From the NCBI GenBank assembly GCA_016296575.1, contig JAEDJA010000014.1, forward strand, positions 1-60,066: a stretch of 60,066 bases of DNA. Direction: 5' to 3'. Source of the DNA: Treponema sp. (GTDB taxonomy: Bacteria; Spirochaetota; Spirochaetia; Treponematales; Treponemataceae). This document shows, piece by piece, positions 8,422 through 17,218 of the stretch. The position numbers were made by a program, and so were the translations under genes. Under the pieces are notes generated by a model. The model searched no databases, was not told where the DNA came from, and was given only the letters and a program-made list of their open reading frames with translations. The number at the start of each line of letters is the position of its first letter. Positions within the stretch are counted from its first letter, which is position 1.

Positions 8422-10005
8422 TTATTTGATCAGAAGATCTGCGAAAGCCTTAAGAGCCCCACTCATTTTACCTGAAAGAACTGTTTTTGCGAGAACTTTA
8501 CCAAGCTGAACGCCTTCCTGGTCGAAGCTGTTGATATTCCAAACAAAGCCCTGGAACATAACCTTGTTTTCGTAGTGAGAAAGAAGAGCACCAAGTGATT
8601 TTGGATTCAGCTGCTGACCATAAATAAGGCTTGATGGGCGTTCACCTGCAAATGCTTTATTTGGGTTTTCGTCAGTTTTACCGCATGCGAAAGCAATAAT
8701 CTGAGCTGTTACGTTGGCGCACAGTTTAACCTGGCTTGTAGAACCTTCGATTACAACATCATCACCAGTCTGATTTTCACTGAATGCAATGAACTGAAGT
8801 GGTGTAATGTCTGTTCCCTGGTGAAGGAGCTGGTAGAAAGAGTGCTGACCGTTTGTTCCAGGTTCACCAAAAATTACAGGACCAGTTACATAGTCAATTT
8901 TTCCACCATCCCGGTTTACTGATTTACCGTTTGATTCCATGTCCAGCTGCTGAAGGTGAGCTGGGAAACGTGAAAGTGCCTGGCTGTATGGAAGAATGGC
9001 TGTAGCAGGATAGTTCTGAACGTTTCTTTCATAAACACCAATGAGGGCATCAAGAAGAGCTGGATTTTCAAGAATATTTTTGTTCAAAGCAAGTTTATCT
9101 TCTTCGGCAGCACCGTCAAGGAAGTCTGCAAATACTTTTGGTCCGAATGCAAGTGAAAGAACAGCTCCACCAACACCTGAAGTTGAAGAGTAGCGTCCGC
9201 CAATGTAATCGTCCATATAGAAAGCTTCAAGATAGTCAGGGTTGTGAGCCAATGGTGAAGTTTCGCTTGTTACGGCAATCATGTGTTTGCTTGGATCAAG
9301 ACCGTCCTTTTTAAGGAAATCTTTTACAAAGCTTTCGTTTGTAAGAGTTTCCAGAGTTGTTCCTGATTTTGAAACCAGAATAAAGATTGTGTGGGCTTTG
9401 TCGATTTTCTTCATTACGCTGGCTGCATCGTCTGGGTCAACGTTAGAAATGAAGCTTGCTTCCATTTTGAAGGTGTTGTTTTTCTTTGCCCAGTTTTCCA
9501 AGGCCAGATACATTGCGCGAGGACCAAGGTCTGATCCACCAATACCAATCTGACAAACTGATGTGAATTTTTCACCGTGTTCGTTAACCAGTTTTCCGCT
9601 GTGAACATCGTTTGCAAAATCGGCAATACGTTTCTGTTCCTTGATGTAGAATTCACGCTTGTTAACACCGTCGGCAATTACATCTTTTCCAAGCTGTCCA
9701 CGTGTAAGCTGATGTAGAACCATGCGTTTTTCACCAGTATTGATGATTTCGCCATCCAAAAGGGCATTGTATTTTTCAATAAGCTGGGCTTCTTCTGCCA
9801 GGTTTTTAAGTTCAGCAAGAACTGAATCGTTTACCTGTTTTGCAGCGTAGTTGTAAGTAAGTCCGCCACCCATTTTTACACTGTAAGATGCAACTCGTTT
9901 TGCTGCATCAGGTGCACTCAAAGCTTCTTTTACAGAAACACCTTTAAGGCTCATGAGTTTTTTCCATGAAGAAAGGCTGTCTGCATTTGACCATGTAATT
10001 GCCAT
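8422..10005 (-). CDS. pgi: Glucose-6-phosphate isomerase
   Basis: Interconverts glucose 6-phosphate and fructose 6-phosphate in glycolysis and gluconeogenesis. 527 residues with the family signatures: GIGGSDLGPRA, VSKSGTTLETLTNE (phosphate-binding SIS loop), GGRYSSTSGVGG and the C-terminal FDQEGVQLGK. An AGAGG sits about 8 nt upstream of the ATG at 10005. It lies alone on the minus strand behind a large structured intergenic element (10066-10317) that would be in its leader or immediate upstream region. Confidence 0.97.
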   Translation of the reverse strand: MAITWSNADSLSSWKKLMSLKGVSVKEALSAPDAAKRVASYSVKMGGGLTYNYAAKQVNDSVLAELKNLAEEAQLIEKYNALLDGEIINTGEKRMVLHQLTRGQLGKDVIADGVNKREFYIKEQKRIADFANDVHSGKLVNEHGEKFTSVCQIGIGGSDLGPRAMYLALENWAKKNNTFKMEASFISNVDPDDAASVMKKIDKAHTIFILVSKSGTTLETLTNESFVKDFLKKDGLDPSKHMIAVTSETSPLAHNPDYLEAFYMDDYIGGRYSSTSGVGGAVLSLAFGPKVFADFLDGAAEEDKLALNKNILENPALLDALIGVYERNVQNYPATAILPYSQALSRFPAHLQQLDMESNGKSVNRDGGKIDYVTGPVIFGEPGTNGQHSFYQLLHQGTDITPLQFIAFSENQTGDDVVIEGSTSQVKLCANVTAQIIAFACGKTDENPNKAFAGERPSSLIYGQQLNPKSLGALLSHYENKVMFQGFVWNINSFDQEGVQLGKVLAKTVLSGKMSGALKAFADLLIK

Positions 10006-10065
10006 ATATTTACCTCTGAATTTATTTAAGGAATTTTCCCCATACTAACAGATTTCAGTTTTTTT

Positions 10066-10317
10066 GGAAAGAAGAACGGGAGCATTAAAATGTTTCTCCG
10101 CGGGCATTCAAAAACGGGACAGAATAAACTAGACTTACACAGGTGAAATGCTTCCGTCGGGAACCGTACCCGAAACCACGACAGTCCTCCGCGCTTCGCT
10201 TGTGCGGGGCATGGTTTGGGCACGAACCCCGACTCCGCTTTCACCGAACAAACCTTTTACTGCGTCTCACTTTTGAATGCACGCAAGGGCCTTATCAGAT
10301 GTCCCTTTCTTCTTTCC
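10066..10317. repeat. 252-bp imperfect palindrome, structured element of unknown nature
   Basis: Three nested pairs of complementary arms are centred on about 10195. The outer arm 10066-10081 pairs with 10302-10317, the middle arm 10104-10114 with 10271-10280, and the inner arm 10142-10151 with 10237-10245. Inside the last pair a 104-nt hairpin (10142-10245) is nearly continuous, with GTCGGG/CCCCGAC, ACCA/TGGT and CCGC/GCGG helices. It is clearly more GC-rich than its surroundings. It fills most of the 320-nt gap between leuA and pgi. I do not recognise 6S, tmRNA, RNase P or SRP RNA. It may be a MITE-like repeat or a structured RNA. Two ORFs that read through it are palindrome artefacts. Confidence 0.65.
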
Positions 10318-10325
10318 AGCTTATT

Positions 10326-12023
10326 CTACTCGCTGAGACTTTCTGCACCATAGTTCAGTGCGCTTACAACAGCTGCAATACCGGCGCGTCCAACGTTTGA
10401 AGATTTACCAACACCCCAAACCTGACGTCCGTTTTCTTCAGTAATCTGAACATAAGCAATGGCTTTTGTATCAGCACCTTCACCAATTGAGTGTTCATGG
10501 AAAGAAGTGATGTTGAAAGCAGGACAAGGAGTCTGTTTTAAGGCACTTACGAAAGCATCCAAAGGTCCGTTACCATTTGCGGCAATTGCATAATTCTTTC
10601 CTTCCCAAGAAACTGTTGCCATACAGGCTACCTGTTCCGAATCTTCTTCCATACCACGTTCACCTTCAATGTGGCGTTCTGAAAGGTCCAGGATATTGAG
10701 TGGGGTTTTTGTTGAAAGCCATTTATCTCTGAAGGCAGCAAATACTTCTTCGCTTTTAAGCTCACGCTGTGCTTTGTCGGCGGCAGTTTTAATAACGTCA
10801 CCAATGGCTGGATGCATGGCTTTTGGTGCAATAATTCCGTATTCGTGTTCCAGAATATAAGCGGCACCACCTTTTCCACTCTGACTGTTGATGCGGATGA
10901 TTCCTTCGTACTGGCGGCCAATATCATGTGGATCAATTGGAAGATATGTTACATCCCAAAGGGCATTTTTATCCATTTTTGCACGGGCGGCAAGGGCTTT
11001 TCGGATTGCATCCTGGTGACTTCCAGAGAAAGCTGTAAATACAAGTTCTCCAGCGTAAGGTGTGCGAGGATGGATTTCCATTCCTGTAAGGCGAGTGTAA
11101 ATATTTGCAATGCGCTGAACATTTGTAAAATCAAGTTCAGGATCAACACCCTGAGTAAACATATTAAGTGCAACGTTTACAATGTCCAGGTTACCAGTTC
11201 GCTCACCATTCCCAAAGAGACAACCTTCAACACGGTCAGCACCAGCCAGAAGTCCCAGTTCACACTGAGCAACACCTTCACCACGGTCATTGTGGTTGTG
11301 AAGTGAGATAATGCAGTTTTCGCGGTCAGAAATTCGCTGGCAGAAGTATTCAATCTGATCGGCAAATTCGTTTGGAAGAGCACATTCAACTGTTGTAGGC
11401 AGATTCAAAATAATTTTTTTATCTTTTGAAACACCCCATTCGGCTTTTACTGCTTCACAGATTTCCAATGCGTAGTCTGTTTCTGTTGTTGAGAAGCTTT
11501 CTGGTGAATATTCAAGAATGATCTCTGTGCCTTCAGCCATTGGAAGACATTTTTTTACGCATTTTACACCGTCAATGGCAATCTGTTTGATTTCTTCTTT
11601 TGATTTTCCAAAAGTATATTTGCGCTGTGAAGGTGAAGTGGAGTTGTAAATGTGGAAAATGGCACGAGGAAGACCTTTAAGAGCTTCAAAGGTTTTGATA
11701 ACCAGGTGTTCACGGGCCTGACACAAAACCTGAAGTGTTACATCAGCTGGAACACGGTTTTCATCAATAAGACGTCGAATAAAATTAAATTCTGTGTCAG
11801 AAGCTGATGGAAAGCCAACTTCAATTTCTTTAAATCCAAGCTTTACAAGAAGGTCAAAAAATTCTAGTTTCTGTTCAACACCCATAGGGTTTTCAAGGGC
11901 CTGGTTTCCGTCACGAAGATCTACTGAACACCAGATAGGAGCCTTAGTGATTCTGTTGTCTGGCCATGTGCGATTTGTGATGGCCACTCTTTCAAATGGT
12001 TTGTACTTTCCGTTTGGATTCAT
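10326..12023 (-). CDS. leuA: 2-isopropylmalate synthase, type 2
   Basis: Condenses acetyl-CoA with 2-oxoisovalerate, the first committed step of leucine synthesis. 565 residues, the length of the longer LeuA2 class. The TIM barrel carries WCSVDLRDGNQALENPM (catalytic Arg and metal Asp) and the metal-binding SLHNHNDRG; the C-terminal regulatory domain with GEGADTKAIAYVQI is present, so leucine feedback is likely. Start at ATG 12023 with AGAGG upstream. Expression appears to be controlled by a leucine attenuator (leader peptide 12177-12236, terminator 12115-12144). No other leu gene is adjacent. Confidence 0.96.
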   Translation of the reverse strand: MNPNGKYKPFERVAITNRTWPDNRITKAPIWCSVDLRDGNQALENPMGVEQKLEFFDLLVKLGFKEIEVGFPSASDTEFNFIRRLIDENRVPADVTLQVLCQAREHLVIKTFEALKGLPRAIFHIYNSTSPSQRKYTFGKSKEEIKQIAIDGVKCVKKCLPMAEGTEIILEYSPESFSTTETDYALEICEAVKAEWGVSKDKKIILNLPTTVECALPNEFADQIEYFCQRISDRENCIISLHNHNDRGEGVAQCELGLLAGADRVEGCLFGNGERTGNLDIVNVALNMFTQGVDPELDFTNVQRIANIYTRLTGMEIHPRTPYAGELVFTAFSGSHQDAIRKALAARAKMDKNALWDVTYLPIDPHDIGRQYEGIIRINSQSGKGGAAYILEHEYGIIAPKAMHPAIGDVIKTAADKAQRELKSEEVFAAFRDKWLSTKTPLNILDLSERHIEGERGMEEDSEQVACMATVSWEGKNYAIAANGNGPLDAFVSALKQTPCPAFNITSFHEHSIGEGADTKAIAYVQITEENGRQVWGVGKSSNVGRAGIAAVVSALNYGAESLSE

Positions 12024-12049
12024 TTTTTTTACCTCTTATAATACGTCAA

Positions 12050-12113
12050 GTCAAGGCACGCTAACGCTTAAAGCCTTGACTTCACCGTTTTTAGGGTTTG
12101 TAATAAACCCTAA
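12050..12113 (-). repeat. Two-hairpin repeat module, copy 1 (leuA leader)
   Basis: Stem 1: 12050-12057 with 12073-12080 (GTCAAGGC/GCCTTGAC). Stem 2: 12091-12099 with 12105-12113 (TTAGGGTTT/AAACCCTAA). They are joined by a linker containing CCGTTTT. The same architecture and linker recur at 24841-24917 next to aspS, in the same orientation. Confidence 0.65.
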
Positions 12114-12114
12114 A

Positions 12115-12144
12115 TAAAAAAGACCTGTCGTTTGCGACAGGTCT
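12115..12144 (-). terminator. Leucine attenuator terminator
   Basis: Perfect 10-bp stem (12135-12144 with 12121-12130), 4-nt loop, then a U tract on the minus strand. The 5' arm is also complementary, bar one mismatch, to CGACCGGT at 12179-12186, the last codons of the leader peptide, giving an alternative antiterminator. Confidence 0.85.
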
Positions 12145-12176
12145 GTAATTTCCTTTATGAATAAAAGCCTCTTACT

Positions 12177-12236
12177 TTACCGGTCGCACTGGTTTAACGA
12201 GAAAAGTGGAAGTAGAAGAAGCAATGTTTTGTTCAT
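12177..12236 (-). CDS. leuL: leu operon leader peptide, 19 residues
   Basis: ATG at 12236 opens MNKTLLLLLPLFSLNQCDR and stops at 12177-12179. Seven of 19 residues are leucine, five of them consecutive, using TTG, CTT, CTA and TTA codons. It lies between a consensus promoter and an intrinsic terminator upstream of leuA. By the logic of amino-acid attenuation, ribosomes stalled at Leu codons would leave the last codons free to pair with the terminator's 5' arm and permit readthrough. There is no Shine-Dalgarno: the -10 box ends 6 nt before the ATG, so the peptide is predicted to be read from a leaderless transcript. Confidence 0.85.
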   Translation of the reverse strand: MNKTLLLLLPLFSLNQCDR

Positions 12237-12242
12237 GTTTTC

Positions 12243-12271
12243 ATAATAGCACTAACCGGCTTTTTTGTCAA
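12243..12271 (-). promoter_or_regulatory. leuL-leuA promoter
   Basis: Minus strand TTGACA (12271-12266), 17-nt spacer, TATTAT (12248-12243). The predicted +1 is 12236, the A of the leader-peptide ATG. Confidence 0.85.
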
Positions 12272-12301
12272 AGTTAGAAATCTGCAAGTTAGAAATCTGC
12301 A
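12272..12301 (-). repeat. Tandem 15-bp duplication across the stop codon of the DUF4954 gene
   Basis: Two identical 15-bp units, 12272-12286 and 12287-12301. The second includes the gene's stop codon (12289-12291) and last codons, so the stop-codon context is repeated immediately downstream, abutting the leuL -35 box. Confidence 0.9.
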
Positions 12302-14448
12302 AAGAGATTTGAAAGGTCGTTGTTAAAGTCGGCAGTAGTTTTTCTAAGGTTTCTAAGGAAGTCATTATCCTTAATGGAACCAAGAACCTTCTCCATTTCG
12401 CTGTAAGATGAGTAAACCATCTGACGGTAATAATCGCTATAGTCTTTTTCACGGGAACTGATGGCGGCAGTGTACATGTCAGAGCTGATTACAATTACGT
12501 CAGCCTTAATATTGTCGCAAAGTTCACGGGTGAATTTTTCAATTGGACGATCGTAAAGCTTTTCAAGAAGATAAATTGCATAGCGGGTGCAGTAATCATT
12601 ATAATTTGCCTGGCAATCATTGTAAAAATCATGAACCTGAGCCCAGGAATTGATTGAACCTTCCTTGATTTTGCGGAAAAGCTCCTGGACAAGTGCAGAA
12701 GGAATAATCTGACCGCCTACATTTTCCCATTCAGTATAAAGAGGAATGTGGCGAATTTTTAGGATAATATCCTTTGAAAGACGATCGGTATTCTGTTTTT
12801 TTACAAAGTCAAATACTGTGCGGGTTGCGTAGTATTTTACAATGCGGCGGTACATTTTGTATGCCTGCACCGGTTTAAAAATAGTAGCACCGTATTTTTT
12901 CTGGCACTGTGGGTCACTAAGTGTAAAATCGGCTTCCGGATTCTGGTGAAGGAAATCTTTTGCTGCCTGGAGTTTTTCGGCCGGAGTTTGAGCTCTTTCG
13001 TAAGCTTCTTCATCAAGATGAGGCAGAATGTTTGCAGTAAGGGCAATAAGTCTTTCCAACGCCTGGATTACTTCCTGCATTGTATCAGGAGCAAGCGGAT
13101 CAGTTTCAATGTTCTGAACTTTAACAGGTCTCTTATCACGTTTTGTAAATTTGTATTTATTTCTTGTAATGGCGAACATATCATACATCCACCACCAGGC
13201 TGGAATAATGTGAACAGATTTGTCACCGCCTTCTCCGGCAATAATAAGGGCAAATGGATAAGGAATGTCCAGTTCGTGCTGATAACTTCCTTTACTTGCA
13301 AGAACAAAAGATGCAAATTTAGAGTTATGTTTGAAATCGGAACAAAGTCCTGGCCAGAAACCCCGTTTTGCAACAATTTCACCGTCAGGGCTTCGTGAGT
13401 TGTGGTTACTTCCAATTGTAGCACCAGCGGCAATGTTTGATTGACCGGCAACAGTTGTGGCAATAAGGAAGGAAGAGTTGTGATGCTGTTCGTGGAATGG
13501 GAAAATAAGGTTGTTCAGAAGCTCACAGCAGGATACAGTTGAGTTGTCACCAAGAATTGTGTTCAGAACTCGGGCACCATATTTAAGCTGGCAGTTTCTA
13601 CCAATTACAAAGCGGACTGCAACTGCCTGGTAAAATGCCTTACTTCCAAATCCCATGATACCGTTTACCATTTCCACGCCTTCACCAATCTGGGAAGGTT
13701 CTTCTTCTGAAGAAAGGACAGTAATATTTTTAAGTTTGAATGCTCCTTTGATGTAAGCAGCTTTTCCAATTTTTACATCTTTAAGAAGGGTTGTATTTTT
13801 GATTACACTGTCGTCATCAACAAAACCAAAAGTGTCCAAGGTGTGTGGGAACTGATTGTCGGTGATTTCAACAAATTTAGCAAGAAGATCGTCATCGTTT
13901 CGGTAGTGGGACCAAAGATAGGCATCGGCTGGAATCATGTCTTCAAATGGAAGTACCGAGCGACCATCATTTTCATTGGCTACACTGATCCACACACGGT
14001 TAGCTTCAGGTTCATTTTCTTTTATAATGCCGTTTCCGAATTTAGAGTGATTTGTACAGCTCATTTCCTGAATATTAAAGAGCATTACCCGATTTCCAAG
14101 GCGGTAGTTATCAAGATAGGCAACATTTTTAATGGCGTTGTAGTCACCAATAACACAGTTTTTTATATCAGAGTGAAAAATTCCTGTGTCCAGAATAAGG
14201 TCGTGGAACTTAAGTGTGGCTTTTGAAAGCTTTCCAAGAACAGTCCATCCCGAAAAAAAACTTTCGTGAATGCAGTCTGTATCAAATGCCTGTTCATCAA
14301 CATAAAAATTTTTCCACCCGTTGGTAGAATGGTTTCGCTGATTTTCAAGGATTTTGATTTCTTCTTTTGTAAGAAGGCGCTTTCCTTTTAAAAGCTTCGG
14401 AGACGGAGTTTCGTTTATTTCTGCTGAATTAAGTTCCAGTGTATTCAT
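12289..14448 (-). CDS. DUF4954-type left-handed beta-helix protein
   Basis: 719 residues, no signal peptide. The middle (about residues 100-400) has hexapeptide-like turns (IGDYNAIKNV, VKIGKAAYIKGAF, IGEGVEMVNGIMGFG, AAGATIGSNHNSRSPDGEI), as in left-handed parallel beta-helix acyl- or nucleotidyltransferases. The C-terminal third is alpha-helical and charged. I recognise it as a large conserved protein of Spirochaetes and Bacteroidetes (DUF4954/DUF6819) with no known reaction; a sugar-nucleotide role is only a guess. A GATAAA box ends 6 nt before the ATG, another possible leaderless start. Confidence 0.8.
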   Translation of the reverse strand: MNTLELNSAEINETPSPKLLKGKRLLTKEEIKILENQRNHSTNGWKNFYVDEQAFDTDCIHESFFSGWTVLGKLSKATLKFHDLILDTGIFHSDIKNCVIGDYNAIKNVAYLDNYRLGNRVMLFNIQEMSCTNHSKFGNGIIKENEPEANRVWISVANENDGRSVLPFEDMIPADAYLWSHYRNDDDLLAKFVEITDNQFPHTLDTFGFVDDDSVIKNTTLLKDVKIGKAAYIKGAFKLKNITVLSSEEEPSQIGEGVEMVNGIMGFGSKAFYQAVAVRFVIGRNCQLKYGARVLNTILGDNSTVSCCELLNNLIFPFHEQHHNSSFLIATTVAGQSNIAAGATIGSNHNSRSPDGEIVAKRGFWPGLCSDFKHNSKFASFVLASKGSYQHELDIPYPFALIIAGEGGDKSVHIIPAWWWMYDMFAITRNKYKFTKRDKRPVKVQNIETDPLAPDTMQEVIQALERLIALTANILPHLDEEAYERAQTPAEKLQAAKDFLHQNPEADFTLSDPQCQKKYGATIFKPVQAYKMYRRIVKYYATRTVFDFVKKQNTDRLSKDIILKIRHIPLYTEWENVGGQIIPSALVQELFRKIKEGSINSWAQVHDFYNDCQANYNDYCTRYAIYLLEKLYDRPIEKFTRELCDNIKADVIVISSDMYTAAISSREKDYSDYYRQMVYSSYSEMEKVLGSIKDNDFLRNLRKTTADFNNDLSNLFADF

Positions 14449-14480
14449 ACTAATTTTATCGGCATATATATGGATTTGCC

Positions 14481-16412
14481 TTATATTGCCAGTTCCTCCC
14501 AGCGTGTATATTTAGCATCTAGGTTGGCAGAAAGAGACTGATATTCTTTGTTTGCCTTGTCAATCTCATCAAAAGGACGGTGGGCAGCACTCATAATTTC
14601 TTCCAGTTCGGCTTTTCTGTTTTCCAGAGCTTCGATATCTTTTTCAAGCTGATCAAATTCTCTCTGTTCTTTAAAACTAAGCTTCTTTTTTGAAGTTACA
14701 TAGGCAGCCTGTTTGCTGGAATCACCATTTTCTGCTGTTTTTGTATTGATTTCATCGGATGAATCGTCTTTAGTGTTAGCTGCTTTTGTTGCCTTTGCAG
14801 CTTCTTCGGCTTCCTGTTCTTTTTCGTAATCAATATATTCGCTGCATTTTCCCACGAATCCAGAAATTGCACCGTCTTTATTCAAGATGAAAAGTGTATC
14901 TGCCACTTTGTCCATAAAATAGCGGTCGTGGCTTACAATCAAAAGACAGCCCTGGTATCCCATAAGGAAATCTTCCAGAATATTCATGGTAAAAATATCG
15001 AAATCGTTGGTAGGTTCGTCTAAAATCAAAAAGTTTGGATTTGTAAGAAGAAGTCGTACCAAAAAAAGGCGTTTACGTTCACCACCACTTAAGGAGCTTA
15101 CCGGTGAGTACTGAATTTTTCCTTCAAACCCGAATTCTTCCAAAAAGCGTTCTGGGCGGATGATTGTGCCGTCTTTTGTTTTTACAGCCTGTGCCACTTC
15201 CTTTACATATTCAAGCACGGTCATGTTCACGTTTTCAAAAACAGGATTCTGAGTGTAGTAGCCAAAGTGAGTATTTTCGCCCACAACAACAGAACCACTG
15301 TCCGGTTGAAGACGCCCTGTTACGATATTCAGGAACGTGGATTTTCCAGAGCCGTTTTCACCGTAAATCCCGATTTTTTGTCCCTTTGTAAAAGTGTAAG
15401 AGAAATTTTGAAAAACTGGATTTTTATTGTCTTTAAGATAATTTTTTCCGATTCCGTGGAGCTCCAGAACTTTTCCACCAAGGCGCCGGCCTTCAACTTC
15501 AAAAGTAAAGCCTTTGTCTGCCTGAAATTTTTCCCGGTTGATTAGCTGCATGTCCCGCTGAATACGTGCCTTAATCTTTGTTCCACGGGCGCATGGTCCA
15601 CGCAAAAGCCACTGACGTTCAAATCTAAGAACTGACTCAATGCGGCGTTCAGTATTTGCTTCAATTTCAGCTTCAATTTCCTTTTTTTCAAGATACTGGC
15701 TGTAATTTCCCTGATAAAGCTTGATTTTTCCACGGGCAAGCTCGTAAATATTTGTACATACAGCATCCAGAAAGTAGCGGTCGTGGGTAACCATAAGAAG
15801 ACTGCGTTTTGTATTTGCAAGATAATCCTGAAGATAGGTGATGGTGCGGATATCCAGGTGATTGGTAGGTTCGTCCAAAAGAAGGAGTTTTGTATCTTCA
15901 ACAAGAACCTGGGCAAGGGCAACTTTTTTTACCATGCCGCCACTAAGTTCTCCCATCTTTTTGTCCATGGTGGAAATGCCCAATGTAGAAAGAACTGACT
16001 GAACCTGAGCCTCGTAATTCCAAAGGTCTTTTTCATCCATTTTCTGATTTAGTTCAAAAAGTTTATTCTGAAGACTTGGATTCGATTCTAATGCTTCACA
16101 GGTTTCAAGGTACTGGCGGATGATTTCCAGTTTTGGTGAATGGGATTTGAAAATATGGTCGCGGATTGTATCTTCTGGGTTAAATTCGGGATTTTGTGGA
16201 AGATAGGAAACGCCGCCTTCACGGGCATGTACTACACTTCCAGAATCAGGTTCCAGTTTTCCTGCAATTATTGAAAGCAGCGTTGATTTTCCAGTTCCGT
16301 TTCGTCCAATAAGGGCAGCTTTTTCACCTTCCTGAAGACCAAATGTAACTTCCGTAAAAAGAGGTTTTTCTCGTCCTATTTTAGAAATATTATTAATAGA
16401 AAGAAGTGTCAT
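14481..16412 (-). CDS. ABC-F family ATPase (Uup-like)
   Basis: 643 residues with two ABC domains in one chain: Walker A GRNGTGKST and signature LSGGM in the first, GENGSGKST and LSGGE in the second. Both Walker B motifs end in LLDEPTNHLD or ILDEPTNDFD, diagnostic of ABC-F translation factors that act on the ribosomal E site. A linker separates the domains, and the C-terminal 110 residues are Lys/Glu-rich coiled coil, as in Uup. No membrane segment. It overlaps the upstream methyltransferase gene by 4 nt (ATGA type) and so is translationally coupled. Specific role (ribosome quality or antibiotic protection) is not decidable here. Confidence 0.93.
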   Translation of the reverse strand: MTLLSINNISKIGREKPLFTEVTFGLQEGEKAALIGRNGTGKSTLLSIIAGKLEPDSGSVVHAREGGVSYLPQNPEFNPEDTIRDHIFKSHSPKLEIIRQYLETCEALESNPSLQNKLFELNQKMDEKDLWNYEAQVQSVLSTLGISTMDKKMGELSGGMVKKVALAQVLVEDTKLLLLDEPTNHLDIRTITYLQDYLANTKRSLLMVTHDRYFLDAVCTNIYELARGKIKLYQGNYSQYLEKKEIEAEIEANTERRIESVLRFERQWLLRGPCARGTKIKARIQRDMQLINREKFQADKGFTFEVEGRRLGGKVLELHGIGKNYLKDNKNPVFQNFSYTFTKGQKIGIYGENGSGKSTFLNIVTGRLQPDSGSVVVGENTHFGYYTQNPVFENVNMTVLEYVKEVAQAVKTKDGTIIRPERFLEEFGFEGKIQYSPVSSLSGGERKRLFLVRLLLTNPNFLILDEPTNDFDIFTMNILEDFLMGYQGCLLIVSHDRYFMDKVADTLFILNKDGAISGFVGKCSEYIDYEKEQEAEEAAKATKAANTKDDSSDEINTKTAENGDSSKQAAYVTSKKKLSFKEQREFDQLEKDIEALENRKAELEEIMSAAHRPFDEIDKANKEYQSLSANLDAKYTRWEELAI

Positions 16413-17209
16413 ATTTTTCTTACCACGTCCACAATGTGGCTTCCCGCTCCAATAAGATCTGCTCTCTCTGCTATCTGTATCTGATAATCTTTATAGATTT
16501 CAAAGGTTTTGTCATCCATGGCGTTCAATGTTTCTCTCATGTAATCGCTGGCTCCGTCGGGAGAAAAAACGGTGATTCGTTCAAGGCCCGCAAGCTGATT
16601 CAGGCGGTCTGCATCTTCAAGACGGGTGTAGGAATAAAGATCTTCTTCTGTAGTGTTGATGTGAAAATCTTTTGTGATGCCACCCTTTTTTTTGATTTCG
16701 GCCATGCGGTTTTCCTGAAAACAGTAGGTCAGGAGGGAGTATTCGTTCATTACGTAGGCAATCATGATGATGCCGCCTTTTTTAGTAACGCGCTTTGCTT
16801 CATTCAAAACTTTAAGTTTATTTTCATCGCCATGAAGATGATAAAGGGGTCCAAACACCAGGGTGAGGTCAAATTTTTCATCGTCCAAAAAACTGATGTC
16901 ACGGGCGTCTGCCTGCCAGGTTTTGATTTTTTTGTGATGGGAACGGAGTACTTCAATATTGCGTTTTACCAGTTCTACCGAAGTAACATCACAGCCCAGG
17001 TCGCAGAGGGCAAGTGAATATTTACCAGTGCCGGCGCCTAACTCCAGTGCGCGAAGTTCCTTCGCGTGCTGGAGTTGTGAAAGGAATTTTTTTATAAAAT
17101 GCATGGTGGTGTTGAATTCTACCTGGCCATGCCTTGTGGTGAGACGATGATCCTCGTTGAATTTATTGTAGTATTTTTCTATGAGAGAAGGAGTCTGTTT
17201 TGCACTCAT
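16409..17209 (-). CDS. Class I SAM-dependent methyltransferase
   Basis: 266 residues. Motif I is RALELGAGTGKYSLAL, followed by the acidic beta-2 end VTSVELV and LTLVFGPLYHL (motif IV region). The SAM-binding core occupies residues about 40-160; the C-terminal part is helical and probably forms the substrate lid. The substrate is unknown. It is 9 nt downstream of the deaminase gene and overlaps the ABC-F gene by 4 nt, so the three form an operon. Confidence 0.85.
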   Translation of the reverse strand: MSAKQTPSLIEKYYNKFNEDHRLTTRHGQVEFNTTMHFIKKFLSQLQHAKELRALELGAGTGKYSLALCDLGCDVTSVELVKRNIEVLRSHHKKIKTWQADARDISFLDDEKFDLTLVFGPLYHLHGDENKLKVLNEAKRVTKKGGIIMIAYVMNEYSLLTYCFQENRMAEIKKKGGITKDFHINTTEEDLYSYTRLEDADRLNQLAGLERITVFSPDGASDYMRETLNAMDDKTFEIYKDYQIQIAERADLIGAGSHIVDVVRKI

Positions 17210-17218
17210 AGGCGGGAC

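Noticed and set aside
10142..10245. The inner hairpin as tmRNA, SRP RNA or RNase P RNA
   Set aside because: No encoded CCA-end tRNA-like domain, no SRP GGAAG/AGCA loops, and no RNase P conserved core were found.
10026..10400. Two opposite-strand ORFs (72 and 85 codons) through the leuA-pgi gap
   Set aside because: They read through the giant palindrome and one runs into the leuA 3' end; the peptides have no recognisable features, and the dyad explains the lack of stops.
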